Assembly (NCBI GenBank): GCA_023426855.1
Contig: JAEZBU010000017.1
Span: 1-8,195, forward strand
Length of the DNA: 8,195 nucleotides
DNA from: Pseudomonadota bacterium
GTDB lineage: Bacteria; Pseudomonadota; Alphaproteobacteria; Rhizobiales; Hyphomicrobiaceae
Direction of reading: 5' to 3'
Made by a program: the position numbers and the translations under genes
Notes under the pieces: generated by a model
Databases searched by the model: none
What the model was told of the DNA's origin: nothing
What the model saw: the letters and a program-made list of their open reading frames with translations, nothing else
In this document: piece by piece, positions 6,341-8,195 of the stretch
Layout of the letters: each line of letters begins with the position of its first letter
How positions within the stretch are numbered: the stretch's first letter is position 1

Positions 6341-7198
6341 ATGTCGGAGAATACAACCGAACGCGCTGTCGCTCCGACATCCGGCCTGTCGCGTGATCTC
6401 AGGCCGCGCATCATATCCGGCTTGGTCATGGGCCTTATCGCGCTGGGTCTGAACTATGCCGGTCCGATGCCGTTCGCGCTGCTTGTGGTCGCCGTCGCGA
6501 CGCTGGTGAGTTGGGAGTGGGGCCGTGTGGTGCGCGGCCAGGATGCCGACTTCGCGTTCCTTGTGCATGCGACGGCTGTGATCGCTGCCGGTGGACTAGC
6601 TGCTATCGGTTTGGCCGCGATCGGGGTCGTCATGCTCCTCATCGGGGCGATCCTCGTGCTTTTGATCCAGATCGGCCAGCACGGCAGGCTGTCGGGCCTT
6701 GGCGTCATCTATGTCGGTTTGCCTGCCGTCGCGTTGCTGTGGATCAGGTCGGACGAACCGTTCGGGTTTGCCGCTGTCCTGTTCGTGCTGCTGGTCGTTG
6801 TCGTCACGGATACCTGCGCCTATTTCGGCGGACGCTTGATTGGCGGCCCCCGGCTGTGGCCACGTGTATCTCCGAACAAGACCTGGGCGGGCCTGCTGAG
6901 CGGCATCTCGTCGGCTGCCATTGCCGGGGCGGCGTTCGCGGTCTTCATTCCGGACTCGTCAGCCACGCAACTGGCGCTGAGCGGTTTCATCCTGGGCTGT
7001 GTGTCGCAGATCGGCGATCTTGCGGAATCAGCCTTGAAGCGCGGATTTGGTGTAAAGGATGCGAGTGCGCTGATCCCCGGCCACGGCGGGTTCCTCGATC
7101 GTGTCGATGGGGTGGTGTTTGCGGCGGCTGCGGCCGCACTTCTGGCGCTGACCGTAAATATGCATGCGCCGGCCCAGGCCATATTGTTCTGGCACTGA
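6341..7198 (+). CDS. cdsA: CdsA, phosphatidate cytidylyltransferase (CDP-diglyceride synthase)
   Basis: Predicted integral membrane protein of 285 aa, normal for the family. It converts phosphatidic acid and CTP to CDP-diacylglycerol, the branch-point precursor of bacterial phospholipids, in the inner membrane. Most of the chain is hydrophobic, with about eight likely membrane segments starting near residue 24. The family signature is complete near the C-terminus: SALKRGFGVKD (230-240), then PGHGGFLDRVD (246-256) with the metal-binding and catalytic acids. Also seen are TDTCAYFGG (from 156) and SPNKTWAG (177-184). The start could be ATG 6341 or GTG 6332; the latter overlaps the uppS stop as GTGA and would add three residues. 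Either way translation is probably coupled to uppS. dxr follows after 33 nt. Confidence 0.95.
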   Translation: MSENTTERAVAPTSGLSRDLRPRIISGLVMGLIALGLNYAGPMPFALLVVAVATLVSWEWGRVVRGQDADFAFLVHATAVIAAGGLAAIGLAAIGVVMLLIGAILVLLIQIGQHGRLSGLGVIYVGLPAVALLWIRSDEPFGFAAVLFVLLVVVVTDTCAYFGGRLIGGPRLWPRVSPNKTWAGLLSGISSAAIAGAAFAVFIPDSSATQLALSGFILGCVSQIGDLAESALKRGFGVKDASALIPGHGGFLDRVDGVVFAAAAAALLALTVNMHAPAQAILFWH

Positions 7199-7231
7199 TT
7201 GGCGCTCCGCGCAGCGGATGGCTGGAGAACC

Positions 7232-8195
7232 GTGAAGAAGATCTCGATATTCGGAGCCACGGGCTCAGTTGGCACCAGCGCCCTCGATATCGTCGCCAGC
7301 GCGCCGGATAGCTATCGCATCGAAGCGCTCACCGCGCAGACCAATGCGCGTAAGTTGGCCGAATTGGCGCGGCAACATGGAGCGGGCGTTGCCATCATTG
7401 GAGACGAAAGCCGCTACGGCGAGCTTAAGGATCTTCTGGCCGGCAGCGGTATCGAAGCGGCGGCGGGTGCGGATGCGCTGGTTGAAGCGTCAATGCGCCC
7501 AGCCGATTGTGTGGTTGCCGCCATAACAGGCGCTGCTGGCCTGAAGCCGACGATCGCCGCCGCGCGCCTCGGCAGGCGCCTGGCGCTCGCCAATAAGGAA
7601 TGCCTGGTCGCCGCCGGCGACGTGTTCATGGCGACCGTTCGGGAAGCCGGTACGGATCTCATCCCGGTCGACTCGGAACATTCGGCCGCCTTTCAGGCGC
7701 TGGCCGGTCATGACCCGTCGGCGGTCGAATGTATCACGTTGACCGCTTCGGGTGGTCCATTCCGGGACTGGACGCTGGATCGGCTGGCAGAAGCCAAGCC
7801 GGAGGAGGCGCTCAAGCATCCCAAATGGAGCATGGGCCCCAAGATCTCGATCGATTCCGCAACCTTGATGAACAAGGGGCTGGAGCTGATCGAGGCTTAC
7901 TATCTGTTCGGCGTGGAGGCGCGTCAGCTCGACGTCGTGGTGCATCCGCAATCTATCGTGCATTGCCTCGTGGCCTACCACGACGGCTCGGTGCTGGCAC
8001 AACTCTCCTGCCCCGATATGCGCATTCCGATTGCCGTCAGCCTCGCTTGGCCGAAGCGCATGCCTGTGAAAGCCGAGCGATTGGACCTCGTGAAGCACGG
8101 TTCATTGACTTTTGAACCGCCGGACGTTGAGAGGTTTCCCGCGCTTCGCCTTGCACGCGAAGCGCTGCAGCGCGGCGGGACTGCACCTGCCATCC
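7232..8195 (+). CDS. dxr: Dxr, 1-deoxy-D-xylulose 5-phosphate reductoisomerase (partial, cut at window end)
   Basis: 321 codons are open from GTG 7232 to the window edge with no stop. The family is about 390 aa, so roughly the last 70 residues lie outside. The enzyme rearranges and reduces DXP to MEP with NADPH, the first committed step of the MEP isoprenoid pathway, in the cytoplasm. Motifs: NADPH-binding GATGSVG (8-14), LANKE (119-123), PVDSEHSA with metal ligands Asp147 and Glu149, TASGGPF (171-177), the flexible-loop region HPKWSMG (196-202), and MNKGLE (213-218) with the third metal ligand Glu218. All active-site residues are intact. Start: GTG with GGAGA (7224-7228) close upstream; translation gives KKISIFGATG right at the expected N-terminus. 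It would supply isoprenoid precursors used by UppS in the same cluster. Confidence 0.97.
   Translation, partial: MKKISIFGATGSVGTSALDIVASAPDSYRIEALTAQTNARKLAELARQHGAGVAIIGDESRYGELKDLLAGSGIEAAAGADALVEASMRPADCVVAAITGAAGLKPTIAAARLGRRLALANKECLVAAGDVFMATVREAGTDLIPVDSEHSAAFQALAGHDPSAVECITLTASGGPFRDWTLDRLAEAKPEEALKHPKWSMGPKISIDSATLMNKGLELIEAYYLFGVEARQLDVVVHPQSIVHCLVAYHDGSVLAQLSCPDMRIPIAVSLAWPKRMPVKAERLDLVKHGSLTFEPPDVERFPALRLAREALQRGGTAPAI

Noticed and set aside
7218..7235. Five-codon mini-ORF (ATG GCT GGA GAA CCG TGA) whose stop overlaps the dxr GTG start
   Set aside because: It could allow translational coupling, but it has no ribosome binding site of its own and simply contains the one for dxr; such short frames are common by chance.
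1..8195. A novel defence, mobile or biosynthetic system
   Set aside because: Every long coding region matches a well-known housekeeping family with intact motifs. No repeats, integrase, transposase, att site or unknown conserved gene is visible on either strand.

Overview
This window is a GC-rich stretch of core bacterial chromosome (roughly 60% or more GC by eye) that encodes seven housekeeping proteins, all on the + strand. The gene set and order sdhE-mfd ... pyrH-frr-uppS-cdsA-dxr, together with the protein character (SdhE of alphaproteobacterial type directly before mfd, and CdsA with an SPNKTWAG motif), point to an alphaproteobacterium. I cannot name the genus or order.

Layout: positions 1-89 hold no gene I can support. 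Positions 90-3888 carry sdhE (flavinylation factor for succinate dehydrogenase) and, 28 nt later, mfd (transcription-repair coupling factor). After an 87-nt gap comes the block pyrH (UMP kinase, 3976-4707), frr (ribosome recycling factor, 4801-5364), uppS (undecaprenyl diphosphate synthase, start uncertain, ending at 6335), cdsA (CDP-diglyceride synthase, 6341-7198) and dxr (DXP reductoisomerase, from 7232 and cut by the window end).

How the genes work together: dxr supplies the MEP isoprenoid pathway, whose products feed UppS to make the undecaprenyl carrier lipid for cell-wall assembly. CdsA makes CDP-diacylglycerol, the phospholipid precursor. PyrH makes UDP for nucleic acids and for UDP-sugars used in the envelope. 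Frr recycles ribosomes. This is the well-known translation/envelope cluster of proteobacteria. The usual head of that cluster, rpsB-tsf, is not present before pyrH here; mfd sits there instead.

No mobile element, CRISPR array, tRNA, rRNA, phage gene or defence system is visible, and I found no undescribed biological system. The points worth a second look are in the spaces between genes: a chain of three possible RNA hairpins between pyrH and frr, the last running into the frr ribosome binding site; a good 11-bp hairpin between frr and uppS; and a uppS gene with no usable ATG start. No intergenic region shows a classical stem plus T-run terminator, which fits co-transcription of the genes, but this was judged by eye only.
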